Assembly: GCA_009760855.2 (NCBI GenBank) | Contig: WPIO01000130.1 | Span: 1,017,001-1,081,000 of the forward strand | Source: Cristatella mucedo | Lineage: Eukaryota; Bryozoa; Phylactolaemata; Cristatellidae | Reading direction: 5' to 3' | Length of the DNA: 64,000 bases | Shown here: one piece after another, positions 45,618 to 57,469 of the stretch | Layout of the letters: every line of letters starts with the position of its first letter | Position numbering within the stretch: the stretch's first letter is position 1 | Translations under genes and position numbers: made by a program | The notes under the pieces: generated by a model | The model's input: the letters and a program-made list of their open reading frames with translations, nothing else | What the model was told of the DNA's origin: nothing | Databases searched by the model: none

Positions 45618-46496
45618 GAAGTGTCTGCTATAGTGCGAAAGTTCTTCAAAGACCAACTGTATAAGTGGAATCAGTAGCTTCTGCAGCTTGGTGGCAAGCC
45701 CGCTGATCTGGAAAGCAAAGACCACAGTTCTTATCTAAAAGAAGCCGAAACGGTTTGCTTCAAGCGTCCCGTTCAACCTAGAACTGTGAATGCTGTGTGC
45801 TTCCTTTATAACATAGTCCGTGCACACAGTCCGTGTCCTAGTCATGTACATAGTCATAGTCCATGTCCAGGAGGGAATTTTTACGTTGCATGATTGGTTA
45901 CGACCCGGTTACTCGGACAAAAGCAAAGTAGTTGCACAACCAAAAGCCTGGAAAGCATCTACAATGATTGATAAGTTACACGCAACTATTTCGTCTGCCT
46001 TTGCTGCTTTGAGTTAGTGGGAAAATGGATCCTGCTCAGAGTTGACCGTGAAATAAATGGTTCACTGTCGTCGGCCGTTTGTCGATTTTTGCAGTACGCT
46101 TTTCTTCTCTCTGACATTTCCGCTGAGCAAATCGGGTGGACAGGTGAGTCTCCCGTCTAGATGTCGCTGGCACCTCATCAATCACATGCGCCGACTTCAC
46201 GGTGTGTCCACAAGACGTCACTAAGGCCTTCGTACAATCAAGACGACCTACAGACCTGCGCCAAGGTCATCGTACATCATTATGCGGTGAAAGTCCCATG
46301 GCCACCGTACGATAGCCAATACGACGTACTGAGTCGTTCCACTAACATTTTTAGTTGATATGGCGGCGTCGCCAGTCCAGCTTGCCCTTCGACTGTCCTA
46401 AATGTGTCATTGACAAGGACGCGCCGGCAGAAGACACGGTTCGGTGACCTTCATCCCGTGCATGTACTCGGTTACACTCTGCCAGCTGCTTGCGGA
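45618..46496. other. intergenic DNA, nothing recognised
   Basis: A short local repeat (catagtccgtg / cagtccgtgtccta / catagtccatgtcc) at 45811-45866. No gene. Confidence 0.35.
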
Positions 46497-46612
46497 TATT
46501 ACCACCAATCATTTGGTAATGCTTTCAATGCCGCATCTGTAAAGTGACTAAAAAGAGATTCAGTTCTCTGAGGGCGCTATGCAAATGCTTTGTTATTATT
46601 ATTATTATTCGT
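46497..46612 (+). mobile_element. LINE-A 3' tail, divergent
   Basis: gccgcatctgtaaagtgact...agagattcagttctctgagg, then (ATT)n. It resembles the tail of the copy at 29800 rather than the younger copies. Confidence 0.75.
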
Positions 46613-47116
46613 TCATCAAGCTACACTCACACCAACTCCACTCACGTCTCAGCTAGCTGTCAGTCGTCGCCTTCAGTCGCCGGGTCAGAGTGCAGCAGGC
46701 CAGAGATCATCATCGGCATCACCATCTTGGATTTGTCCAGTTTTGGTTCGAAATACTCGATACAGAGGAAAAGTTCATTTTCCGCGTAGCCAGAAAGAAA
46801 ATGTTGAACATCAATCGCCTGCCTTCTAGCACCGGAGGGAGCCAACACGGGGCACATCCTAAAGATGATGACGTCTCCATAACCTGCTCTGCCTTGCCCA
46901 GCGACACAAATGGCCTCTGAGGGCTACGGTCTTGCCGGAAAGGTCGTACGATTTACCAGTAAAAAGCCCGGTTCGATGTGACTTTTTTTTGAATACCAGG
47001 TCGCGTGCTTGACGAAGTGAATCGTCGTTTTGTCACTTCACATTGTCAACGTGTAGCCTGCGGGTTCTCTTTTTAAGCCTACAGTTCTTCATCCTTTATT
47101 GTGGCTCTACGAGGCA

Positions 47117-47117
<1 letters not shown>
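46613..47117. other. intergenic DNA, nothing recognised
   Basis: Overlapping frames of 60-80 codons on both strands, without motifs. Confidence 0.3.

Positions 47118-47167
<50 letters not shown>
47118..47167. repeat. (AG)n microsatellite
   Basis: About 25 AG dinucleotides. Confidence 0.97.
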
Positions 47168-47169
<2 letters not shown>

Positions 47170-47261
47170 AGCCCAGTGCTTACTCAGTGGCTCGCTTCCC
47201 CCAAATTTCTGCCTGGAGACCTGAGTCCTTAAGCTGCTCAATTTATAGGTCAGAGGTCATA

Positions 47262-47990
47262 TTTATAGCATCCCGAGAGAAATTAATCTCTATCCAGATG
47301 TTGTACAACTCCCTGCAAAAGAATCACAACCCAAGGGTTGGTGACATGCACAATATCAACGCACATTATCACAGCAAAAACAAGCAAGTATCATGTTTAG
47401 GCCAGGATGCTTAAAGCAAATGTGAATAAACTCATGGCCGGAGGTTATTATGACCTCTTGATGATAAGATCCACAGAATTGAGTGTATGTACTCACGAAA
47501 GGCACACAAGAGCAAACAGGGGCACGTTCACTGGTGCGAATTGGAAGCTGACCGGAACAAGGGCGTCTTGAGCTGAGACTCAAGGATGCGAGACTGTTAT
47601 AGATAGTAATCGTGCACGAAAGCGAGTTCCACACTTTTACTGCATATGAGCTAAACGCTCGATAATTCAATGTAGTGATTCAATCACACGTTTCAATTTA
47701 GTGAGCGAGGTGGCAACATCACTTGATGGTAAAGCGCGGGTAGTTCGAGAGAACAGGACTCAAGAGCTGGATTGGTAGACTGGTGCTAGTAAGTGACCTG
47801 TGACCTGCAAGCCAAACAGAGGAATTTCAATACTATTCAAAGTTTTATAGGGAGCCAGTAGCGCTCGGATAGATTTGGGATGATGCAGATACTAATGATG
47901 CAATTACTAGGCCAGTGACCAGACAGACAAGACGAAATGCTGCCCTAGTTTTGCACTACTTGCAGGCGAATTAAGGCACAGGTCGAAGTC
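47262..47990 (-). mobile_element. LINE-A-related fragment, divergent subfamily
   Basis: Read on the minus strand it has a degraded C-terminal frame (FSSYAVKVWNSL, 47356-47670), a 3' UTR with gtgacatgcac, and an end (atagcatcccgagagaaatt) midway between the LINE-A and SINE2 tails. The upstream part (ggagccagtagcgctcgg, about 47850) also fits the family. No intact domain. Confidence 0.6.
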
Positions 47991-48797
47991 TTTTGTAAAA
48001 AAGAATTGCAAGAGTAAAAGAATTGTGGTCATATCAGTGGTAAACGGCTGTATTTCCAGCCTGCCATATTTGAGCTAGTCCTGGGGATGAATTTACTGTA
48101 CCAAACAGAAGACGTCAGCTTGGATTCAATGAACTGCAAAGAGAATATGGACGTTCGATCGTTAGCAACCTCAATCTCAGCTGTCGACATGTTCAGTTCT
48201 GATTCTGGAAAATGATTGTGAGGTCAACGGCTCTCTGCAATCGAGGTGCTGACTCTGAGTTAAAATAGACTCATAGCCGACGAGACGAGAGTCCGAGGGC
48301 CGCAAGCTCACATCTCGCTGCCCAAGGCGACAGGAGCTAGAGGGTTGCCTGTTAAGCTACAAACTCACTAGTGTTAAAGGTCAGGCATGGTTTTCCAAAG
48401 GGAAGTTACACCGTGTACCGAAATGGCGACCGATGAACTTGGTCTCTAGCTTTGAAATAGCTAGCGGCTCGTTACGAAATAGCTCGTGAGAATCAGGCTT
48501 ACTAGAATAGAGGCATGATATTCAATTGTGCTATACTCTGCAGTTTATCTCTAAACGAACCAGATTGGTAAAGCAACTAAACTGGATAGCCTATAAAGCA
48601 AAACTCTTACCAGAGCAGGCAGCTGCCGTCAAGAAAGAACCGGGTGGAAATCGCGTCTTTTGTTTGACAGGCGAGTCGCAGCTGAGCATAGGTTGGCGTT
48701 ATGTGATGACCTCAGCATTCGTCACAATCGCTGCGATTTCTTAATCAACATACCACATCATGACATCGTTGAGATAGTCCGAACCCATCGTCATTTG
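47991..48797. other. intergenic DNA, nothing recognised
   Basis: One 72-codon plus frame at 48526-48744 without motifs. Confidence 0.35.
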
Positions 48798-49198
48798 AAT
48801 AATAGCAATAATAAGACATTTGCATAGCGCCCTTAAAGAGCTAAATCTCTCTCTCTAGGCACTTTACATATGCTGCAACGAAAGCATGCCAATATGGTTA
48901 GCGAAAACAAGCACAGCGTCGGCGCGCCTAATCATGCAAAGGACAATTCATACAGACCTAGAAAATAATGAGAGAGAAACAGGTGAATGTTAGTTTATTT
49001 TTCAACTGTGGTCAGACAGAGCATGTCGTGACTTTTGTCGGGAGTGACTTCTAGGCTTTATGAGACTGCGAACTAAAGCTACTGCTTGATTGGCAGCCAT
49101 TGAAAGGTCGGTAAACAGTGATGTTACATGGCAACTGCGACGCCCAGGAGAGACAAGCCTAGCTGCCGGGTGTTGGCAACAACTGTAAGCGCCTTATT
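48798..49198 (-). mobile_element. LINE-A 3' fragment, diverged
   Basis: Degenerate (AAT)n, stem-loop (gcgcccttaaagagctaaat...ctaggcactttac), 3' UTR, then reverse-complement coding words up to gcctagctgccgggtg and ctgtaagcgcctta. It abuts the C-terminal end of the hAT relic. Confidence 0.75.
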
Positions 49199-50680
49199 GA
49201 ACAAGCCGCGGCTTGATAGGTTTTAAGATGACGAACACGCGTTCGGCCTTGGAGGTTGACACTGGCAGTGTCAGAATGAGTCGCACCAGCTTGTACAGTA
49301 GATCGTTGCCGGCCCGAGCTCGACCGTACTCTGCTAGCGTGACTGCCAGAACGAGCAGCGTCCCAAAGTTCTTCAGGGCCGAATTTGAATCTACTACCCT
49401 TTGCAACTTGCGAAGCTACCGCCTCAAAGGGAGGGGCGCAACACGTGGAAGGTCTGTCTGGTAGAATTTGGCTGCAGGCCAAATAATGTTGTCGACATTG
49501 AATGCATGGAACTGCCGATGAGGGGAGCTGCAAGCAGCTAAGTGGGTGGAGCATCTCCGTCGACTCCTTATCAAGCCTGAAAGTCCAACCCAGATTGTCT
49601 CTTGTCAATCGCCGCATAGAATAAATGAACGCGGAGGAAGTGCTCGTGGCTATTCAAGCGTGCTCATTGCGACAATGCCAACCGGGTCAGACGCAGCTGG
49701 TGGTCACGTCTAGAACCTCGAGCTCACAATGCTGACAGAACTCACTGAACTCACTTGTCAGAAGATCATCATAGCCAGCCGTCGGCATCTCCGTCAGCAC
49801 CTGAACGGTGCGATCGACCAGGTGCAACGCATTAAATACATCCTGGTCTTGTTTTGCAACTCCTGCGATAGCTCGTGCGTAATCAATAGCAAGCACTCTT
49901 CGAGATGCAAGATAGAGGCGAACTTGAAAGAAAGCGCGCGATTGAGGAGGCGTGTCGCCTTAGCCTTCGGTTCAGTCGTGCAACCACTCTCTTCGACGTG
50001 CTAAATTACTTCAATGGTCTCCGGGAGCAGGTTTAATAACCGGCGTAGCCCTCGAAAAAAGGAAGGACTAAGTCTCTTATCTCCTCGGAGGGCTCACCTG
50101 CAGGCTTTCGCGGATGAGTCCACCCACATGTCTCAACCTGAAGGTCCTGAAGGTTGATCAGGTCCTGTGCGATCTCCCTTTGCTTACTAGGCTAGTTAGT
50201 CATTGTGCCTTGATTGAACGCGCAATGCTGATAATATCGCCCGCCAATTCGTAGAAGAGTGGCAGCGTAGAGGACGCCATCTGTGCAGGCTGCAACCAGG
50301 TCTAGCTGGAGCGCTTGGATGCCTAACAATGCCTTTAGTACGCCAAATTGTCGCATTGCTTGGTCAAGGCTTGCAGACCGTCAATCTCATGGTTCGAATT
50401 GGTCACACTATCGTAGCCCTGACCACGACAATTGACGAACGAATGATGCCGCTTCGTCTGAGTGTCAACGGTGGCAGTGCACAGAGTATTGGTGCAGACG
50501 CTTGTCTCAGGCTTCATGTCTACGAGTAGCTCGAGTGCAGGAGCACGCCGGCCTTGACCCGAGCGACTGACGCGCCCGCACGAGTCACCTGCACTTTCTT
50601 GCTCACGCCGTGTCTCTCGTCAGCCATAATGATGCAGCAATGAGCGTCGCCTAGCTCGTCTTGGAGACGCTTATGGGCTA
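49190..50680 (-). pseudogene. hAT-superfamily transposase relic (ZMYM1/DUF4371-like)
   Basis: Decayed cut-and-paste DNA transposase on the minus strand, broken by several shifts. From the N-terminal side: IIMADE then VSKKVQ (about 50590-50650), which matches the 'Asp-Glu-Thr-Thr-Asp' RNase H-like motif region. Next is CRGQGYDSVTNSN with GLQALTKQ (50335-50517), a typical block of this group. A helical stretch follows (49687-49896). At the C terminus (49194-49406) is LTLPVSTSKAERVFVILKPI, the hAT dimerisation motif. I did not find terminal inverted repeats or an 8-bp target duplication. The N-terminal zinc finger is not visible. Naming of the subgroup is from memory of the family. Confidence 0.72.
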
Positions 50681-51840
50681 GGTGAGCGTGCTCGTGGACG
50701 ATGTCCTACTAGCTATCAGGACTCGTCATTGTGGCGTTCTGGTGGGCATCTTGCGTGCGAAGACGGCAAGTTCCACTTTACACGAGCGAGCTCCTCGAGA
50801 ACTTTGTCGATGTTTTGCGAGTCGAACCCGTCGACTCGTCCCGTGGCAGGGGGCAGGTCCTGGCTCATTTGTAGCCGTATTGCATTGGCAGAGCCTTGAA
50901 AGTGAGTTCGATTTTAAGCTAGGGGGCACCTGCCCCCTGCCCCACGGTGGCTCCGCCGCCACTAACTTAAGCTATGGCCTTAGCCATTGGCCTTAAGCCA
51001 TGCCTAGCAGTCAGAGTCATTAAGCTGAGCCGTACACTGTTTAAGGCTTGAAGTGAGTCTGCACGGGACGGGCAATTTCCTAGTGCCTCAGCCCCCATGG
51101 CGTCGACGATCTTCTCGATAGAGTAGAGTCGCACCTGTCGCTTCGTGGAAGCCCAGTGCTTCTATGCTTGGACTTCAGGTCCAAGTGGATAGCACGAGTT
51201 TTGCTGCTGCCTCAACTAATGCGGGGCTAGGTGGACATAGCACTTACTGCATCTATCGTATACTACTATATATCTAGTATGCTCATGGTCCGACGGGCTT
51301 ACTTGCTACATAGAAATTTCAAGCCCTACTCACCACTGTAGAAATTAACGATAAATGTAATATTGCTCCATTAATTTGCGGCATGTGATAGCACCCCACT
51401 GATAGAAAAATAAAATGTTCCGATGGAAAAAATCTTTGCAGGAACACGGTTGCCCTAAATTAATCCGAGCTTTTAGGGTTTGAATTACATTTCTAGCAAT
51501 TTCTTTATCCATCTTAATCGTGCTTTAAGACCCCAGGATTATTATAAGAACTAAATCCAATCGGAATCGGCAAAGATATTGATCGGGTCAGAGAATAATT
51601 GAAATTTTGATATTCAGCAGTCCGAAGAGAATCAAAAGAACTTGCATTGGAGAATTTCAATTAGAATTTGAAGATATTCAGCGAACCAGTATCTGCCTCC
51701 ACTATTTTTCCTTTGACTGATCCTTTCTTGCAACGGATAGGTTCTGGTTAAATGGTGGGTTCCTAGTAAATTCCGCGTCGAATTAGTTTCTTTTACTGCT
51801 CCTACTATTAAAACTAATTTAGTACTTTTACAGTGTCGCA
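50681..51840. other. mostly unrecognised, may include the 5' part of the hAT relic
   Basis: A minus-strand reading around 51060-51160 gives scattered plausible residues (EKIVDAMG), but I cannot tie them to a domain. A local repeat of gcctta/taagcca lies near 50966-51003. 51200-51840 is AT-rich without features. Confidence 0.3.
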
Positions 51841-52760
51841 AGAGAACTCCTCTGTCAGAGCTGCACTGGATCCCTATCAATAATCTAATAGCACTTTTAA
51901 GATCCTCTCTCTGGCTTTCAGGTCCCTTCATTCGCTCGTACCAGCAGCCTAGCTGACTAATAAAATAAATAAATTCTAGCTGATTCAACAGCCTCTTTCT
52001 GTATAGCAACAGAAGAGCGTTTACGGCGATCACCACCGCTTGCAGTGGCGATAAAGGATCGCCCACCACAGGATTCGAAACCACGACCTCGGGACCGAGG
52101 TCGTGAAAAGCATCTGCCTTACCTAGTGTGCCATCACGACTCACCAATACCACCTTGCTAATCTAATAGCACTTTAAGATGCCCTCTTTGGCTTGCAGGT
52201 CCCTTCATTCGCTCGTTCATTCGCGCCTAGCTATCCGACCTCCTTGCTCCTTCAGGTGTTGCACTGTCGCACTACCCACCCAGCAGCACCTCGGCTTCCA
52301 AGCGCTTGCCATTAAATATTCTGAAAATCGGGCTTTCAGTTCTTATGCACTGTGAGTCTGGAACTTGATTCTGGCTTCTGTAATCCCCTGCAGCAGTGTC
52401 TTTCGCAGCAACTATTTCTCAGCTACAGACGCGACTGTTTCGCTTAAGCTTCCCTTCTGCCCATACGCACTTGTCGTTTTTGTTGATGGGTGATTTGTGT
52501 GCTTACATATGCGCGACTCACGGCTTGCTACTAACCAGAGGTCCGACTAATGGATGGCCTGAGTGTCTTATCTAGTGTGCTTTTGCATGCTAGCCTATGC
52601 ACGACATTTCTGTGGTTGTGCATGCTTATGTTAGCAAGCACACTTTGCAAGCCAGTAACTCTTGGTTATTGCTTCTCTTAGACTGAGCTGTAAAGCGTCG
52701 GGATAAATATTAGCTCTCTTATGGTGATATACTAACAAACTATTATTTTACCGCTGCTAT
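51841..52760 (+). mobile_element. divergent LINE-A fragments interrupted by SINE1
   Basis: Matches to LINE-A (ggtcccttcattc..., ggaacttgattctgg, the 3' UTR word gcatgctagcctatgcac) run through the interval. The tail is weak (aaagcgtcgggataaatatt). A block of about 59 bp occurs on both sides of the SINE1 copy, at 51881-51939 and 52159-52216. Confidence 0.55.
51990..52145 (-). mobile_element. SINE1 copy
   Basis: Reverse complement of SINE1: caacagcctctttctgtatagcaac at the 3' side, accaccgcttgcagtggcgat, gatcgcccaccacaggattcga (box B), then the perfect palindrome CACGACCTCGG-GA-CCGAGGTCGTG at 52082-52105, and the head near 52140. Confidence 0.8.
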
Positions 52761-53151
52761 TAAGTAAGTCTCTTCTAAGGCTTCCTCATAGTCTGAAACT
52801 GACACTTATCAACTGGTTAGTAATAAAATCATGCAAGATTGCAGCACGTTGAAATATCATAGCAAAATGAACTGATTAGTCATAAAAGGGTACAGGGTAC
52901 TTTATTTAGCGGCTGAGTATCCCAAAGCTGGTAACACATTACTTATTGAGGGTAGTTAAGGATACCTTGCTGGAGAACTTGATCCCACGAACTGGATCGT
53001 GAGGTTCGGGCACCAGAGCAGATGTATAATGGTACATACTAGCATACGAGATTTCAGTGGGTCAACACATATGCGATACGAGATTTCAGTGGGTCATCTC
53101 GCATTAATGAAGCCAAGGCTGAACTCATCAGGCGAGAATTAATGGCCTCCA
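52761..53151. other. intergenic DNA with a small direct repeat
   Basis: A 21-bp direct repeat atacgagatttcagtgggtca is present at 53044-53064 and 53076-53096. Nothing else recognised. Confidence 0.5.
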
Positions 53152-53214
<63 letters not shown>

Positions 53215-53216
53215 CT

Positions 53217-53276
<60 letters not shown>

Positions 53277-53281
53277 TTCTC

Positions 53282-53347
<66 letters not shown>
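53152..53347. repeat. long (CT)n microsatellite
   Basis: Almost 200 bp of CT with a few CC/TTT interruptions. It generates Ser/Leu and Arg/Glu frames on the two strands that are not genes. Confidence 0.97.
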
Positions 53348-53351
<4 letters not shown>

Positions 53352-53482
53352 CTAGGTCCGCCTGGCTGCCTGATGTGATGCAAATATGAAAGAGCCAAAG
53401 TGAACAAACTTGCTGTCGAATTGACGAGATCTCTAACTGGGTACTGTCTTTAAGACAGCAAGCCTTCACTCTCTTACTTCAA

Positions 53483-53990
53483 TTGTATTCATATCTCTCA
53501 GATCTACTCCGCTACCAGACCAAGCATCGTACCACCCACTTTTCGGAATTCAGCAGTTTACCAATACCTTGTACACATCTCAAATCCTTTGGCGACCGTG
53601 CATTTAGTTCGTGTGCTCCCAAATCCCGGAACTCACTCCCAACTTGCGTCACGACATTCCCTGACTTGACCATATTTAAAAATAAATTAAAACCACACCT
53701 ATTTAGGACAGCATTTAGTGGGTCCCTGTGATTTGTTCTTCATGTGCTTATGCGTACTGACACTGTGCATGCTGCCACTAACCACGCTTGCATGCTGACC
53801 CTGTGCATGTCACCCCTAACCATGTTATTCATGTTGTTTATCAAGCATGATATTACTCACCACTCAATCGCGTTTCCCTTTGCAGCATATGTAAAGCGCC
53901 TAGAAACACATTGATTTCTCTGAGGGTGCTTTATCAATTGCATTATTGTTATTATTGTTATTATTGTTATTATTTTTATAATTATTCAAC
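53483..53990 (+). mobile_element. LINE-A 3' fragment
   Basis: An 82-codon frame (YLSDLLRYQTKHRTTHFSEF to FSGSL) is followed by the complete 3' UTR, stem-loop and an ATT/GTT-rich tail (53943-53988). Confidence 0.9.
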
Positions 53991-54462
53991 GGCCATGTGG
54001 ATACATATAGCGCCAGAAGGGCCCTGTGAGCTCTCGACTGAGCTTTCGACTCCGGACCACTCATACGAGCGATTCAAATTTCGACAGAAAAGTTTAATAT
54101 CGAGAACCTTTTTTAGGCACCGGAAAAGCTTATCAAAGCGGCACGACACTTACTCATAGCAGCTTATACTGCCATAACATTCTAATTCATGCGAAGGCCA
54201 AAATAGAGAGTAATCTCATATGGTGACAGACTCAATAGCTTGCATGGTTATGATACGAAGGTCGTCGCCTTGGAGCGCGGGTTCCAGTCGTAATCTCCCA
54301 AGTAAATATTTCAGTAACACGGGGCCCACGACTTCCCTAGTGATTGGCAGCGTGCCAATGGCATCACGCGGCGATCGCTGGCGTTTCGATTACTTATGTC
54401 TGGCATCCTATAAGCTTCTCGTGGATGGTTAGCAATGCCAACCATTCATCACATATCCTTGC

Positions 54463-54463
<1 letters not shown>
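53991..54463. other. intergenic DNA, possible eroded SINE
   Basis: 54220-54310 has a vaguely box B-like gcgggttccagtc, but no body match. Otherwise unremarkable. Confidence 0.3.
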
Positions 54464-54515
<52 letters not shown>

Positions 54516-54688
54516 CTCTCTCTCTCTCTCCCGTCTCTCTCTCCCGTCTCTCTCTCCCGTCTCTCTCTCTCCCGTCTCTCTCTCTCCCGCCTCTCTCTCC
54601 CGTCTCTCTCTCCCGTCTCTCTCTCCCGTCTCTCTCTCCCGTCTCTCTCTCTCTCTCTCTCTCTCTCCCGTCTCTCTCTCTCTCTCGT
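54464..54688. repeat. (CT)n and (CTCTCCCGT)n compound microsatellite
   Basis: (CT)n to about 54515, then at least eleven repeats of ctctct(ct)cccgt with lengths of 10-14 bp, then (CT)n to 54688. Confidence 0.96.
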
Positions 54689-55188
54689 GTGCTATGCGGT
54701 AGGCATGCACTCGGTCTTGTAAGTTATGGTGCAGCCAACGGCCAACTAGCCTAGGCCCCCGGAAGTGGTTCGGGTCTCTCTGCGTAGTCATCTCCGCGTC
54801 CACCACAGCCATTTTACAGCAGGGTTCAATTACCGTAGGCTCATCCGCGCTGGCAAGCGCGCCTTCTTTAAGCATGACCTGCTGAGGTAACTCGCTGTGC
54901 CTTAGGATTGCCTTTTATTCTATTAGTGAAACCGATGGGCAGAACATGCACAAGCAGTAGATTTACTTCCATTTTTAAAGTGAGATTCGCGGAGAAACCA
55001 CGGACAAGTGGTCCGCATTAGCTAGAAAACTAGCGAGCATAGCTCCGCTTGACTCAGAACTGCATCCCTGTAAAGATGAGTCGCGATCAAAGATCGCCAC
55101 ATGGCTTAATACGCAATTAAATTATTATATGATATAAATACATTGTATAGCAAAGTAAGAGAACAATTAATAGCGACATTTGATTGGC
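54689..55188. other. intergenic DNA with a SINE2-type tail remnant
   Basis: 55118-55172 (minus) resembles the SINE2 3' end (ataaatacattgtatagcaa then agagaacaatta). It lies directly before the relic gene at 55189. Confidence 0.4.
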
Positions 55189-56956
55189 ATGGCATCAAGA
55201 GGTTGCTTGAACCCAGCAGATGCATTTTGCCACGTTTGTGGACAATTGAGCAAGACGCGAGTAACACGAGAGGTACGTGAAAGCGTCTGTTAAGGTGTGC
55301 GATGCCCACCGAGCATACTTCTGCTTGGTTTATCGTGGATCAAGACAAGCCTTGGGTATACCTCATTTCACATGCAAACATTGCAAGAGAGCTATTGCAG
55401 GCAAGGTGAGCAGCTACTACTCGCTAGAAGGATTTCTTGCACAATATTAAGTAATATGTGAGCCATAATTTGTTATTCAAATTATTCTGGTAAGCTTACA
55501 AGTGGCACTGGACAGATAAGATAACCGCGAAGTTTACTATCGCCAGAATTTTGTGGAAACCGACCGAATACTCGAGCAACTGCTACGTCTGCATGGCGGA
55601 CGTTCCAAACGTCGAACTGGCAAAAGTGCGCCTCCCATCATGAATCCATACATTCCTTCATCCATCGCCCCAGTACCACATTTTCCTGATCTCCCCGTCT
55701 CCACCCCTCCTGAGAAGGATCAGCCATTTTTAGAGAGAGCTGCTAGTCAGATAGCGAGGAAGATACTCCAGATGCAGATTCCATTTTTTATAGATTCGGC
55801 TGCGTAGAGAAACCTATACTTCCACAACAAGTGAAAACATTAAAGATATGACCAGACACCTTTCTCTTACCGATTCCAACGCTGAGCTTTGAATATACAT
55901 ACTCAAGAAGTGGAGATTTTTCATGAAAATTTGAAAGTAAGAGATCAGAGAGTCGCCAAGTGAGTGTAGTCAATTTTCTCTTTTAGCTTCCGTCTTCAAG
56001 ATCGGCTGTGCTTCTGCAACTGTGTCGCCGATCTATTCGAGGCAATAGGATTAGCATGTTACCCAATTGAACGGCACCTATTCATTAGCAGTTCATCTAG
56101 AAGGCTCAAAACCATGGCTGTTTTATCAAGGGAACAATTAAACGTCTCGCTTTAACTCGTTTTGTGCACCTCAAATAGGACTACACCAGAGCCAAGATAC
56201 TGCTGAGTGCTTTGAAGTTTTGCGACTATGGCTAGGATTTCATGGGAGACTTCAAAATGGTATCCTTCCTGATGGGCGTCCATGGCGGTTTCACAAAGTT
56301 ACCTTGCTCACTTTGCCCTATGGGACAGCCAGGACACTAAGGCGAACCACTAACAAGGGAATGGCTAAAGGGGGTCCGAGTTTCTTGTAGGTAAGAACAA
56401 CATTGAGTGGACGTCATTTATTATACTCTCGGACGGTGCTGACGCCACCGTCGCGCATCAAGTGAGTCCTCATCAGGCGATTTGTCACGACTCTAGATCG
56501 TAAGTCAGCAGCTTTCAAGTACCTCCAACATGTCTGCCCACAGCCTTTGGAGGAAAAGGTCAAAGCTGGTGTTTCCATCGGAAGTACAGATGAAGAAGTT
56601 CATGGAGTGTGACGAATTTAATTCAAAATCTTATTAGTGTTAGGACAGCGGTTTGATTGGAACAGTTTCGTTTCGATGGTTTACGGCTTTTAGGGCCAAT
56701 CAAAAGGACAAAGAATTTAAGCAGATAGTTCGGGCTCTCATGAAAAACTGTGTCAACATGGGATGCAGAAAGTCCCTTGAAGTCCATCTCATCAATGCCC
56801 ATCGTGAAAAATTCGAAGAAAACGATAGAGTTTACTCGGCGGAGCAATGGGAGCGCTTTCGCCAGGATAAAGGGGACTTGTATCGTCATTACCAAGTATG
56901 ATAAATGTTGTTGTATTTTACAGTATGATAGAAATATGATAGGAGAATATATTTAG
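55189..56956 (+). pseudogene. relic of a dispersed multicopy gene family, function unknown
   Basis: A chain of short frames, collinear with one family. An ATG at 55189 opens a frame with a CxxC (FCHVCG, Cys14/Cys17). Then come VDQDKPWV (about 55335), PYIPSSIAPVPHFPDLPV (about 55640-55700), MGDFKMVSFLMGVHGGFTKL with a CxxC (about 56240-56310), AAFKYLQ, KVKAGV and ECDEF (56507-56620), and finally NMGCRKSLEVHLINAHREKF to NRNMIGEYI-like wording (56750-56956). Stops and frameshifts separate the pieces. I associate these blocks with predicted proteins that occur in many copies in arthropod and cnidarian genomes, so it is probably carried by a mobile element. No catalytic motif is evident to me. A second fragment lies at 13690-13835. 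Confidence 0.65.
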
Positions 56957-57469
56957 GGGCTTCTTCGAGTAAGCGATTTGAAGTATAGCCACAAATCTAG
57001 AACATGTACTCATTTCTGAACCTGTTTGAGTGGTCGTGTTTATACGACTTGAGAATAAATACATGTTAGTTTTGATTCATTTTCTGTTCTGTATGAGTAA
57101 ATGAGAATCACCAGACACGAATTAGTCATATTTTTTACCCAAAATAGGAAAGTTTATTGTTAACTCTTGTCCATGTAACACAAGCAAAGTTTTAGAGAAT
57201 TGTAGCCATTTTATGTAATTGTGAGGCATAGGCAAGTAGGAAATAACAGCTAATACCAAGGGACATAAATTGTGTTACATAGTATTACTTATGTGCTACT
57301 TTGATGCGTTAGGAGATATTCTTTTTAGAGTAATTTTACTGGAAGCATTCACGAGGGCTCATGAAGAAAATGCAACTCTGAGTGAAAACTCCGCTAAGTC
57401 AAATTGCAGTCTGGGCCTGCCAGATTAGGTTCTGCAACTGACACACTCTTAATATTTGGGACATTAAGG
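56957..57469. other. AT-rich intergenic DNA, nothing recognised
   Basis: No family match. Terminal repeats of the neighbouring relic were looked for by eye and not found. Confidence 0.35.

Noticed and set aside
53054-53469. Arg/Glu-repeat and Ser/Leu-repeat proteins
   Set aside because: They are direct translations of a (CT)n microsatellite on the two strands.
54429-54875. 148-codon Arg/Glu-rich minus-strand protein
   Set aside because: Translation of the compound (CT)n/CTCTCCCGT microsatellite.
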